From Rugalucina vietnamica (Eukaryota; Mollusca; Bivalvia; Lucinida; Lucinidae): a stretch of 64,000 bases of DNA. Made by a program: the position numbers and the translations under genes. Location of the stretch: positions 34,944,721 through 35,008,720 of the forward strand of contig OZ024874.1 in assembly GCA_964017185.1 (NCBI GenBank), in the 5' to 3' direction. The notes beneath the pieces are model-generated. The model made no database searches, was not told the origin of the DNA, and saw only the letters and a program-made list of their open reading frames with translations. This document shows positions 34,001-46,075 of the stretch, piece by piece. Within the stretch, counting starts at the first letter, position 1. Every line of letters begins with the position of its first letter.

Positions 34001-36652
34001 TAGTTGTTATAAGATAGATTTATGTATCAGGAACTTAAATTGTTATACGATTGACAGATTTATATGATTTTTGTATCAGGAAGTTTAATTGTTATTAGAT
34101 TGGCTGACTTATATGATTTCATCTGTCGTGAACAGAAGTCGTTGACAACGTAACGACTTCTGTCTGTTGTGAATAGTTGTCGTTGAAAACTCAACCGGTT
34201 CTGTCCATCATGTACAAAAACCTTTGAACTTGTCTCATACTAGGTTAGAAAGCCACGATTAGTTGTTTTAAGATAGATTTGTGTATCAGAAACTTTAAAT
34301 GATATTAGATTGACTTACTTATGTGATTTCATCTTTCGTGAACAGAAGTCGTTGACAACGTAACGACTTCTGTCTGCTGTGAACGGTTGTCGTTGATAAC
34401 TCAACCGGTTCTGTCCATCATGTACACAAACCTTTGAACTTGTCTCATACTAGGTTAGAAAGCCACGATTAGTTGTTTTAAGATAGATTTGTGTATCAGA
34501 AACTTTAAATGATATTAGATTGACTTACTTATATGATTTCATCTTTCGTGAACAGAAGTCGTTGACAACGTAACGACTTCTGTCTGCTGTGAACAGTTGT
34601 CGTTGAAAACTCAACCGGTTCTGTCCATCATTTACAAAAAACTTTGAACATGTCTCTTACTAGTTCCGAAAGCCACGATTAGTTTTTATAAGATAGATTT
34701 ATGTATCAGGAACTTAAATTGCTATACAATTGACGGATTTATATGATTTCATCTGTCGTGAACAGAACTCGTTGACAACGTAACGACTTTTGTCTGCTGT
34801 GAATAGTTGTCGTTGAAAACTCAACCGGTTTTGTCCACCATGTACAAAACCTTTGAACTTGATTCATACTAGTTCAGAAAGCCACGATTTGTTGTTTTAG
34901 ATAGATTTGTGTATCAGGAACTTTAATTGTTCAAAGATTGACTGACTAATGTGATTTCATCTGAAGTGAACAGAAGTCGTTGACAACGTAACGACTTCTG
35001 TCTACTGTGAACAGTTGTCGTTGAAAACTCAACCGATTCTGTCCATCATGAACACAAAGCTTTGAAAATGTCTCATACTAGTTCAGAAATCAACGATTTG
35101 TTGTTTTTAGATAGATTTGTGTATCAGGAACTTTAATTGATATTAGATTGACTGACTTATATGATTTCATCTTTCGTGAACAGAAGTCGTTGACAACGTA
35201 ACGACTTCTGTCTGCTGTGAACAGTTGTCGTTGAAAACTCAACTGGTTCTGTCCATCATGTACAAAAATCTTTAAATTTGTCTCATGCTTGTTCAGAAAG
35301 AACACGATTACTTGGTTTAAGATATATTCGTGTATCAAGAATTTTCATATTTATGAGATTGACTGATTTCTTTGATTTCATCTGTCGTGAACAGAAGTCG
35401 TTGACAACGTAACGACTTCTGTCTGCTGTGAACAGTTGTCGTTGAAAACTCAACCGGTTCGGTCCATCATTTACAAAAAAAACCTTTGAACTTGTCTCTT
35501 ACTAGTTCCGAAAGCCACGATTAGTTGGTATAAGATAGATTTATGTATCAGGATCTTAAATTATTATACGATTGACTGACTTATTTGATTTCATCTGTCG
35601 TGAACAGAAGTCGTTGACAACGTAACGACTTCTGCCTGCTGTGAACAGTTGTCGTTGAAAACTCAACCGGTTCTGTCCATCATGAACACAAATCTTTGAA
35701 CATGTCTCATACTAGTTCAGAAAGCCACAATTTGTTGTTTATAGATAGGATTGTGTATCAGAAACTTTAATTGTTATTAGATTACTTACTTATGTGATTT
35801 CATCTGTCGTGAACAGAAGTCGTTGACAACGTAACGACTTCTGTCTGCTGTGAACAGTTGTCGTTGAAAACTCAACCGGTTCTGTCCATCATGTACACAA
35901 ACCTTTGAACTTGTCTCATACTAGGTTAGAAAGCCACGATTAGTTGTTTTAAGATAGATTTGTGTATCAGAAACTTTAAATGATATTAGATTGACTTACT
36001 TATATGATTTCATCTTTCGTGAACAGAAGTCGTTGACAACGTAACGACTTCTGTCTGCTGTGAACAGTTGTCGTTGAAAACTCATTACAACCGGTTCTGT
36101 CCATCATTTACAAAAACCTTTGAACATGCCTCTTACTAGTTCCGAAAGCCACAATTTGTTTTTATAAGATAGATTTATGTATCAGGAACTTAAATTGTTA
36201 TACGATTGACGGATTTATATGATTTCATCTGTCGTGAACAGAACTCGTTTACAACGTAACGACTTTTGTCTGCTGTGAATAGTTGTCGTTGAAAACTCAA
36301 CCAGTTTTGTCCACCATGTACAAAAACCTTTGAACTTGTCTCATACTAGTTCAGAAAGCCACGATTTGTTGTTTTACATAGATTTGTGTATCAGGAACTT
36401 TAATTGTTCAAAGATTGACTGACTAATGTGATTTCATCTGAAGTGAACAGAAGTCGTTGACAACGTAACGACTTCTGTCTACTGTGAACAGATGTCGTTG
36501 AAAACTCAACCGGTTCTGTCCATCATGTATACAAACCTTTGAACTTGTCTCATATTAGTTCAGAAAGCCGTGATTAGTTGTTTTAAGATAGATTTGTGTA
36601 TCAGGAACTCTAATTGATATTAGATTGACTGACTTATATGATTTCATCTTTC
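31040..36652 (+). repeat. B satellite, left arm (210-bp unit, about 26 units)
   Basis: Units start about every 210 bp; AACAGAAGTCGTTGACAACG recurs at 31931, 32141, 32351 and 32561. Each holds a dyad, CAGAAGTCGTT and AACGACTTCTG separated by eight bases, then GTGAACAGTTGTCGTTGAAA, CTCAACCGGTTCTGTCCATC and a more variable 100-bp part (AGATAGATTTGTGTATCAGG). Some neighbouring multi-unit blocks are near identical, for example about 32340-33000 versus 33420-34090. Frames of 82-86 residues are repeat artefacts. Confidence 0.95.
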
Positions 36653-36670
36653 GCCAATCAAAAATAACAG
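36640..36670. other. Orientation switch at the palindrome centre
   Basis: The last forward B unit stops after TGATTTCATCTTTCG and the sequence turns into reverse-oriented B (AACAGTTAAAGTTCCTGATA) within about ten bases. There is essentially no spacer loop. Confidence 0.85.
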
Positions 36671-39600
36671 TTAAAGTTCCTGATACAAAAATCTATCTTA
36701 AAACAACTAGTCGTGGCTTTCTAAACTGATATGAGACAAGTTCAACGGTTTTTAGTACATGATGGACAGAACCGGTTGAGTTTTCAACAACAACTGTTCA
36801 CAGCAGACAGAAGTCGTTACGTTGTCAACGACTTCTGTTCACGAAAGATGAAATCACATAAGTAAGTCAATCTAATAACAATTAAAGTTCCTGATACACA
36901 AATCTATCTAAAAAACAAATCATGGCTTTCTGAACTAGTATGAGACATGTTGTTCAAAGTTTTGTGTTCATGATGGACAGAACCGGTTGAGTTTTCAACG
37001 ACAACTGTTCACAGCAGACAGAAGTCGTTACGTTGTCAACGACTTCTGTTCACGAAAGATGAAATCACATTAGTCAGAAAATCTTTTAACAATTAAAGTT
37101 CCTGATACACAAATCTATCTAAAAACAACAAATCGTGGCTTTCCGAACTGGTATGAGACAACTTCAACGGTCTTTAGTACATGATTGACAGAACCGGTTG
37201 AGTTTTCAACGACAACTGTTCACAGCAGACAGAAGTCGTTACGTTGTCAACGAATTCTGTTCAAACGTAACGACTTCTGTTCACAACAGATGAAATCACA
37301 TAAGTAAGTCAATCTAATAACAATTAAACTTGCTGATACAAAAATCTATCTTAAAACAACTAGTCGTGGCTTTCTTATTTGGTATGAGACAAGTTCAACG
37401 GTTTTTAGTACATGATGGACAGAACCTGTTGAGTTTTCAACGACAACTGTTCACAGCAGACAGAAGTCGTTACGTTGTCAACGACTTCTGTTCACGAATG
37501 ATGAAATCATATAAGTCAGAAAATCTTTTAACAATTAAAGTTCCTGATACACAAATCTATCTAAAAACAACAAATCGTGGCTTTTAGAACTAGTATGAGA
37601 CAAGTTCAAAGGTTTTTGTACATGATGGACAGAACCGGTTGAGTTTTCAATGACAACTGTTCACAGCAGGCAGAAGTCGTTACGTTGTCAACGACTTCTG
37701 TTCACGACAGTCGAAATCACATTAGTCAGTTAATCTTTTAACAACTTAAGTTCCTGATACACAAATCTATCTTAAAACAACTATTCGTGACTTTCTTAAC
37801 TGGTATGAGACAAGTTTTACGGGTTTTAGTACATGATGGACAGAACCTGTTGAGTTTTCAACGACAACTGTTCACAGCAGACAGAAGTCGTTACGTTGTC
37901 AACGACGTCTGTTCACGAAAGATGAAATCACATTAGTCAGAAAATCTTTTAACAATTAAAGTTCCTGATACACAAATCTAACTAAAAACAACAAATCGTG
38001 GCTTTTTGAACTAGTATGAGACAAGTTCAAAGGTTTTTGTACATGATGGACAGAACCGGTTGAGTTTTCAACGACAACTGTTCACAGCAGACAGAAGTCG
38101 TTACATTGTCAACGACTTCTGTTCACGAAAGTTGAAATCACATTAGTCAGAAAATCTTTCAACAACTTCAGTTCCTGATACACAAATCTTTCTAAAACAA
38201 CAAATCGTGGCTTTATGAACTAGTATGAGACATCTTCAAAGGTTTTTCGTACATGATGGACAGAACCGGTTGAGTTTTCAACGACAACTATTCACAGCAG
38301 ACAGAAGTCTTAACGTTGTCAACGACTTCTGTTCACGACAGATGAAATCATATATATAAGTCAGCCAATCTAATATCAGTTAAAGTTCCTGATACAAAAA
38401 TCTGTCATAAAACAACTAGTCGTGGCTTTCTAAACTGGTATGAGACAAGTTCAACGGTTTTTAGTACATGATGGACAGAACCGGTTGAGTTTTCAACGGC
38501 AACTGTTCACAGCAGACAGAAGTCGTTACGTTGTCAACGACTTCTATTCACGACAGATGAAATCACATAAATAAGTCAATCGAATAACAATTAAAGTTCC
38601 TGATACACAAATCTATCTAAAAAACAACGAATCGTGGGTTTCTGAACTAGTATGAGGCATGTTCCAAGTTTTGTGTTCATGATGGACAGAACCGGTTGAG
38701 TTTTCAACGACAACTGTTCACAGCAGACAGAAGTCGTAACGTTGTCAACGACTTCTGTTCACAACAGATGAAATCATAGAAATCAGCCAACCTAATATCA
38801 ATTAAAGTTCCTGATACACAAATCTATCTTAAAACAACTAATCGTGGCTTTCTGAACTAGTATGAGACAAGTTCAAAGGTTTGTGTACATGATGGATAGA
38901 ACCGGTTGAGTTTTCAACGACAATTATAACGATGAAAACTCTTCATACACGAATATATCTTAATCCAAGTAATCGTGTTCTTTCTGAACAAGCATGAGAC
39001 AACTTTAAAGTTTTTTGTACATGGTGGACAGAACCAGATGAGTTTTCAACGACAACTATTCACAGTAGACAGAAGTCGTTACGTTGTCAACGACTTCTGT
39101 TCACGACAGATGAAATCAAAGAAATCAGTCAATATAATATCAATTAAAGTTCCTGATACACAAATCTATCTTAAAACAACTAATCGTGGCTTTCTGAACT
39201 AGTAAGAGACAAGTTCAAAGGTTTGTGTACATGATGGACAGAACCGGTTGAGTTTTCAACGACAATTATAACGATGAAAATTCTTCATACACGAATATAT
39301 CTTAAACCAAGTAATCGTGTTCTTTTTGAACAAGCATGAGACAAATTTAAAGTTTTTTGTACATGATGGACAGAACCAGTTGAGTTTTCAACGACAACTG
39401 TTCACAGCAGACAGAAGTCGTTACGTTGTCAACGACTTCTGTTCACGACAGATGAAATCATAGAAATCAGTCAATCTTATAACGATGAAAATTCTTGATA
39501 CACGAATATATCTTAAACCAAGTAATCATGTTCTTTCTGAACAAGCATGAGACAAATTTAAAGATTTTTGTACATGATGGACAGGACAGAACCAGTTGAG

Positions 39601-40262
39601 TTTTCAACGACAACTGTTCACAGCAGACAGAAGTCGTTACGTTGTCAACGACTTCTGTTCACGAACGATGAAATCATATAAGTCAGTCAATCTAATATCA
39701 ATTTAAGTTCCTGATACACAAATCTATCTAAAAACAACAAATCGTGGCTTTCTGAACTAGTATGAGATATGTTCAAAGATTTGTGTTCATTATGGACAGA
39801 ACCGGTTGAGTTTTCAAGGACAACTGTTCACAGCAGACAGAAGTCGTTACGCTGTCAACGACTTCTGTTCACGACAGATGAAATCACATTAGTCAGTCAA
39901 TCTTTTAACAATAAAGGTTCCTGATACAGAAATATATCTTAAAACAATGAATCGTGGCGTTCTGAAATGGTATGAGGCAAGTTCAAAGGCTTTTGTACAT
40001 GATGGACAGAACCAGTTGAGGCTTCAACGACAACTGTTCACAGTAGACAGAAGTCGTTACGTTTTCAACGAGTTCTGTTCACGACAGATAAGATCATATA
40101 AATCAGTCAATCGTAACACAATAAGAGTTCCTGTTAAAAAATCTATCTTATAACTATTAATTTTGGCGTTCGGAACTAGTATGAGACAAGTTCAAATGTT
40201 TTTGTACATGATGGACAGAACCAGTTGAGTTTTCAACGACAACTGTTCATAGCAGTCGTTAC
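36655..40262 (-). repeat. B satellite, right arm (about 17 units)
   Basis: Reverse orientation of the left-arm B repeat, with words GATGGACAGAACCGGTTGAG, TTTTCAACGACAACTGTTCA and CAGCAGACAGAAGTCGTTAC. It is shorter than the left arm by about ten units. The junction to A is direct (CAGTCGTTACGTTGATCACAGTGACC). Confidence 0.95.
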
Positions 40263-40785
40263 GTTGATCACAGTGACCTATACATGTTAGTATATTTGGG
40301 TCAAAAGTCTGGTCATTCTCACTCACAATCTGAAAGAAGTATGAAACAATACCAATTGAGTGCGGAGATATTAGGCAAAAGCACTGAATCGTGAAATAAG
40401 GTCACAGTGACCTATAAGTATATTGGGGTCATAGGTTTGGTCATACTCACTCATCATCTGATGGAAGTATGAAAATATAGCAATTGAGTGTCTAGATATA
40501 AGGAAAAATCACTGAACCGTGAAATTAGGTCACAGTGATCAATAAGTATATTGGGGTCATACTCACTCATAATCTGAAGGTAATATGAAAATATATCAAT
40601 TGAGTGTCAAGATATTGGGCAAAATCACTGAACCGTGAAATTAGGTCACATTGACCTATAAATATATTTTGGGTCAAAGGTCTGGTCATTCTTACTTATA
40701 ATCTGAAAGAAGTAAGAAAATATACTAATTGTGTGTCAAGATGTAAAATCACTGTACCACGGAAAGTAGGTCAACGCAATCTTAC
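40263..40785 (-). repeat. A satellite, right arm, inner part
   Basis: About four reverse-oriented A units (GGTCACAGTGACCTATAAGT, GGCAAAATCACTGAACCGTG) next to the B block. The last one degrades at CCACGGAAAGTAGGTCAACG. Confidence 0.9.
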
Positions 40786-41640
40786 CGTCATGACACACAA
40801 GCCATTGTCACAATGTTGAAAGATGAATGACCAACCATCTTAGTAAGTTCTTTCTATTTAGATATAAATCGCCAAAAACATTGTAGCGAGTTCTAGATTT
40901 TTACCCCAGAGGTCCGATGTCATGGAACCTAAATTGTATGAATTGTAAGATATCTTTCTTCGTACAAGTTACACAGCAGTACATTCATTTTTACAGTGTT
41001 CTAGTTTTAACCTCTAGTTCCATCCCCCAGGCATGGACCCAGGGATCTAATGCCATGCAATGAAACTCAACCCTACAAGGCACCTATGGTTCAAGTATGA
41101 AAGCCCACTGATGAAAGATTTTAAAGATATAGACTTCTAGAATACTATATCACAGAAAAGCCATCAATAATGGTGTGTTAGATTTTTAAACCTCCAGCCC
41201 CCACCCCCCTCTCGGGACTGGACCTAGGGGCTCGATGCCATGGAATGAAAGCTGACCCTACAGGGTATCAATAGTCTAAGTATCAATGCTTTCTGATGAG
41301 TTGTTGTCAAGATTCTAGAAACCTTAAACGCAAGTGTAACGCGCACGCGCACGGGAACGTGGACGACCGCGGTGAATACCATAGCTTTATGCCCTTTGTG
41401 TAGTCGAGCTAAAAACAATATTTAGGCAGTTCTAGATTTCGACCTCTAGCCCCGCCCCTGACTCCGACCCAGTGGTCCGATGTCAGGGAACCTAATGTGT
41501 ATGAACTATGAATGCTTTATGATAAGTTGTTGTCAAGATATGAACTCTTTGTAAAAAAAAAAAAAAAAAGAGCTGTCGCAGGACAGCGCGCTTGACTGCT
41601 TCTGACCTTTGGCAAATATACCTGACCTGTAACCCAAAGC
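40786..41640. repeat. C repeat: diverged units inside the right arm
   Basis: Four diverged copies of a GTTCTAGATTTTxACCxCxAG word begin near 40890, 40998, 41177 and 41429. Each is followed by a GACCCAGxGGTCCGATGTCA-like stretch. A poly(A) run of about 18 lies at 41553. No counterpart is seen in the left arm; no gene recognised. Confidence 0.65.
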
Positions 41641-43862
41641 ATTATGCTCATACATCTCTTTGCCTCGATTCAACAAGGCAAAATCACTCAACCATGAATG
41701 TTAACTATAACTACCTAAGATTTAAAGGTCTCACTCATATTGTGAAAGAAGAGTGTTCATATACCAAATGCGTGCCAAGATACAAGGCAAACTCACTGAA
41801 TTGTGAAATAAGGTCACAATGACATAAAAGTTCTTCAGGGTCAAAGGTCTAGTCATACTTTCTCATAATGTAAAAGAAATATGATCATATACCTATTGAG
41901 TGTTGAGATATGATGCAAAATCAATGAACCATGAAATTAGGTCATAGTGACATATAAGTATGTTTGGAATAAAGGTCTGGTCAAACTCATTCATAATCAG
42001 AAAGAAGTATGAAAGGATACCAACTGAGTGTCAAGATATAACGCAAAGTCACTGAACCATGAAATTAGGTCACAGTGGCCCAGGAATACTTAACGGTCAA
42101 GGGTCTTGTCATATGCAAACATATCATGAAAGAAGTATGTTCATATACCAATTGAGTGCCGAGATATAAGGGAAAATCACTGAACCGTAAAATTAGGTCA
42201 TAATGACCTATGACTACTTTAGGGTCAAAGGTCTTGTCATACCCAAACAAAGTGTGAAAGAAGTTGGTCATGAACCAATTGAGTGTCAAGATATAATGGA
42301 AAATCACTGAACCGTGAAATTAGGTCACAGTGACCTATAAGTATATTGGGTTCAAAGGCCTGGTCATACTTACTCATAATCTGAAAGAAGTAAGAAAATA
42401 TATTAATTGAGTGTCAAGATATAAGGCAAAATCACTGAACCATGAAATTAGGTCACAGTGACCTAGGAATACTTCAGGGTCAAAGGTCTTGTCATACGCA
42501 AACATATCCTGAAAACAATATGTTCATATACCAATTGAGTGCCGAGGTACAAGGGAAAATCACTGAACCGTGAAATTAGGTCATAATGACCTAGGACTTC
42601 TTAAGGGTCAAAGTCTTGTCATACGCAAACATATCCTGAAAACAATATGTTCATATACCAATTGAGTGCCGAGATACAAGGGAAAATCACTGAACCGTGA
42701 AATTAGGTCATAATGACCTAGGACTACTTAAGGGTCAAAGTCTTGTCATACGCAAACATATCATGAAAACAGTATGTTCATAAACCACCTGAGTGCCGAG
42801 ATATAAGGCAAAATCACTGAACCGTGAAATTAGGTCATAATGACCTATGACTACTGAAGGGTCAAAGGTCTTGTCATACGCAAACATAGTGTGAAAGAAG
42901 TTTGTTCATATACCAGTTGAGTGCCGAGATATAAGGCAAAATCACTGATGCGTGAAATAAGGTCACAGTGACCTATAAGTATATTGGGGTCAAAGGTCTG
43001 GGCATACACACTCATAATCTGAAAAAGTATGAAAATATACTGATTGAGTGTCAAGATATAAGGCAAAATCACTGAACCGTGAAATTAGGTCACAGTGACC
43101 TATAAGTATATTGGGTTCAAAGGCCTGGTCATACGCAAACATAGTGTGAAAGAAGTTTGTTCGTATACGAGTTGAGTGCCGAGATATAAGGCAAAATCAC
43201 TGAATCGTGAAATAAGGTCACAGTGACCTATAAGTATATTGGGTTCAAAGGCTTGGTCATACGCAAATATAGTGTGAAAGAAGTTTGTTCATATACCAGT
43301 TGAGTGCCGAGATATAAGGCAAAATCACTGAACCGTGAAATAAGGTCACAGTGACCTGTAAGTATATTGGGGTCAAAGGTCTGGTCATACACACTCATAA
43401 TCTAAAAAAAGTATGAAAATATACTGATTGACTGTCAAGATATAAGGCAAAATCACTGAACCGTGAAATTAGGTCACAGTGACCTATAAGTATATTGGGT
43501 TCAAAGGCCTGGTCATACGCAAACATAGTGTGAAAGAAGTTTGTTCATAATTTATACCAGTTGAGTGCCGAGATATAAGGCAAAATCACTGAACCGTGAA
43601 ATAAGGTCACAGTGACCTATAAGTATATTGGGGTCAAAGGTCTGGTCAAACACACTCATAATCTGAAAAAAGTATGAAAATATACTGATTGAGTGTCAAG
43701 ATATAAGGCAAAATCACTGAACCGTGAAATTAGGTCACAGTGACCTATAAGTATATTGGGGTCAAAGATCTGGTCATACTTACTCATAATCTGAAAGAAG
43801 TAAGAAAATATATTAATTGAGTGTCAAGATATAAGGCAAAATCACTGAACCATGGAAAGTAG
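41641..43862 (-). repeat. A satellite, right arm, outer part
   Basis: About seventeen reverse-oriented A units, diverged at the start and homogeneous from about 42290 to 43850. AGGTCACAGTGACCT is intact in about nine. Several units instead carry AGGTCATAATGACCT, which keeps both half-sites. Confidence 0.95.
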
Positions 43863-44060
43863 GTCAACCGATCCTTAGCGTCAAAACACACAAGTCAGTC
43901 CATCTGTGAATGTTGTTTGCTAAATGGGTGTCAAGGTATGTACTTACAGAACGGTTTTAACAGTAACCAGCATTTTTCGCAGTGCTCTATGAAAATGAAC
44001 AGTAGTCGTTGAAAATAATTTTTATATCTACATGCTCAACGACTATTGTCCATTTAGCTA
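43863..44060. other. Right subterminal block
   Basis: Non-satellite sequence followed by AACAGTAGTCGTTGAAAATA and TCAACGACTATTGTCC words leading into the terminal repeat. Confidence 0.6.
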
Positions 44061-44140
44061 GTGGACAGAAGTCGTTGCGGCCGCAACGACTATTGTCCAT
44101 GGTGAACAGAAGTCGTTGATGGACACTTATCGTTGCTACA
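44061..44140 (-). repeat. Terminal inverted repeat, right
   Basis: Mirror of 26701-26780, ending CGTTGCTACA; GTGCGT follows at 44141-44146. Confidence 0.9.
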
Positions 44141-44146
44141 GTGCGT

Positions 44147-44666
44147 CGTCTTAAATAGGGTAAAATACATCAATTAGTATGAGTCACTTTGTCCTAAGGT
44201 TAAGATTTCTGAATAAAAAAAAGTTGAATTAAATAAATAATAATGAATAAATCATGAATCGCCAAACGTTGACCGAAATATGCGGCATCGCCCATGGATC
44301 CGCAAATGGGGTCTTTTTAGCTATAATTAAATAAATATTACATCTTCATTGACCATAAGGTCGTAAAAAAAAGACGAGCTTCTTGACGCCTAAACACGTA
44401 TATTGCGGGCATTTTGTCGTTGTAATTCAGAAATGGTGACCCAGTCCCGACATAACCATATCTGTTGCGTTTGGTATCAAATCAAATAAATGCACAAGTG
44501 TGTATTATTGTACTCCATATAGCTACGTTCATACAGTTACATGTGAGTGACTAAATAAACAGACATGCACTGAACAAACAAAAAGCTCTTAACTTTTTTT
44601 AACGGTTGCCTTACTCCGTGTTTGAGAAATGGTGTGACAGTTGATAGAGGCCAAATCCAAAATAAC
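44147..44666. other. Intergenic, no gene seen
   Basis: Unrelated to the left flank of the palindromic element, which supports a true insertion. No motif recognised. Confidence 0.4.
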
Positions 44667-44921
44667 AATACAATACAATACAAAACACTTTATTTCACTC
44701 AAGGTCTGTGTATACAAACATCATGAGGTTATGATACAATAATGATTTAATATGACATGGTGGATGCAGCAACAAAATACAGATTGCGAAAAAATTCATG
44801 AATGAAATATCTGAGGTGGGGGTGATATCTTGTTGACTTCGGTAACATTTTATTAGATGTGTGGTATGAGTAAACATAATATGCAGAAATTCATAAATAA
44901 TCGAAAGAACATATATAGTGC
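44667..44921 (-). mobile_element. Possible 3' fragment of a retroposon with (ATTGT)n tail
   Basis: On the minus strand CCTTGAGTGAAATAAAGTGT runs into TTGTATTGTATTGTATTG. The GAAATAAAG ending resembles the GGAAATAAAGA ends of the retrotransposons at 61.4 and 62.5 kb. The upstream extent is not definable. Confidence 0.4.
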
Positions 44922-44923
44922 AA

Positions 44924-44974
<51 letters not shown>

Positions 44975-44977
44975 ATA
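44922..44977. repeat. (AAAT)n microsatellite
   Basis: About 13 tandem AAAT units; the source of the FIYL-repeat frames on the minus strand. Confidence 0.98.
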
Positions 44978-45128
44978 CGTAATGACACACATTTGGAGGA
45001 ACATATATTAGCTCAAAGATGGAGAGAAATAGCACGCACTTAAATTTGAGTCGTGACGCGAGAAAACCGGATTTCGGGGTTTCCGACCAGGTTCGACACA
45101 CACCGGTATTTGCAGTCATAGAAGAAAG

Positions 45129-45314
45129 TTAGAATCTGGGAATTTTGGGTAGAGGTGAGGGAGGAATTGTACTATCCGAGTAGCGAAAACAAAAGCGATA
45201 GTCAGCTGTGCTGTTACTGCACATCTGATCTGCGTCTCTGTTTTCGCATAAACAAAAAGCCGGCTTTCTCATGACGCGGCTCAAATGTGATATAATCGTA
45301 AACAAATTTTCCAT
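45129..45314 (-). repeat. Repeat-derived frame with MRKPAFCLCENRDADQ motif
   Basis: The minus strand translates to VMRKPAFCLCENRDADQ and then FCFRYSDSTIP. From memory, very similar peptides (RKPAFCxCENKDADQ, LCFRYTDSTIP) turn up as scattered frames in coral and mollusc assemblies, which points to a dispersed repeat rather than a gene. I could not check this here. Confidence 0.4.
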
Positions 45315-46024
45315 TTACAAAAGGGGAACTAACTGAGTAGTGAAGAATTTGCATAATTAGAAAAGAACATCTTCCCTTTATATGTATCGCAGTTTTTGTT
45401 ACAGCCGGGACACGGCGAAATCAAGCACAAGTGCATGACAAGGTGCCGTTTACGAATGAGCGACCGGTTTGTGCAAATCTGGTCTTGGATGGGAGGAGGT
45501 GTTGGTTGCTGCAAAGCTAATTTGGTGCACTTTCCCCAACCTAAGAGTTGATGCTTAACATTGTTGTGCCACGGCTCAACAATGGTTATTTGAGCTTGGT
45601 GCACGAGATACTTGTGCTAATGTTACCGTTCAGCTCGTTTTAAATGAAATGCACGTATCAGACGACAGTCTCACTTTTATATTTTTCATGGGGATAAGAG
45701 CATGATCATTCTTAAATGTAAGTACATATTTATAAAAAACAAAATTCGATTTGATGGCATGTCAATATACAGAGGTAAAAAGACTTTGATATCGATAGGC
45801 TGCATATTAACACTCTGATAGTATGTAATACATTTAAAGTGTAGACATATGATATATGTAGCTATAACAAAAAACATGTGAAGTATACGAAGGTGAATTT
45901 TACGGCTCATCATTTACATGTACCGTTCCGAACCAGTGCCTCGTAAGCTGTTGAATAATTTCATCAACAAAAAGCTTGTCAGCGACGTCTGTTAACAAGA
46001 AATATGCATGCGTTTTGCTTGAAA

Positions 46025-46026
<2 letters not shown>
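45315..46026. other. Intergenic, no gene seen
   Basis: Short frames only; nothing recognised. Confidence 0.35.

Positions 46027-46070
<44 letters not shown>
46027..46070. repeat. (GT)n microsatellite
   Basis: About 22 uninterrupted GT units. Confidence 0.98.

Positions 46071-46075
<5 letters not shown>

Larger units (their letters stand above)
26701..44140. mobile_element. Giant (17.4 kb) palindromic foldback element made of two satellites
   Basis: The first 80 bases (TGTAGCAACGATAAGTGTCC...) and the reverse complement of the last 80 differ at about two positions, and GTGCGT flanks both ends. Left arm (26701-36652): terminal block, 128-bp A satellite, an insertion, then 210-bp B satellite. 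Right arm (36655-44140): the mirror order, B then A then terminal block. The order and inversion of both satellites are inconsistent with chance and fit a foldback transposon with hugely expanded inverted repeats. No transposase or integrase frame is present, so it must be non-autonomous. Six-base duplications and this size occur in Maverick/Polinton elements, but none of their genes is here; superfamily unassigned. Confidence 0.8.

Noticed and set aside
32460..40153. Frames such as FVHDGQNRLSFQRQLFTADR on both arms
   Set aside because: They recur once per 210-bp B unit and flip strand with the palindrome, so they are satellite translations.
1190..43862. CRISPR-like arrays
   Set aside because: Repeats have no unique spacers of constant length; the tracts are eukaryotic satellites.
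26701..44140. Maverick/Polinton identity for the giant element
   Set aside because: Size and 6-bp duplication fit, but no polymerase, integrase, protease or ATPase frame is present and the arms are satellite. Not supported.
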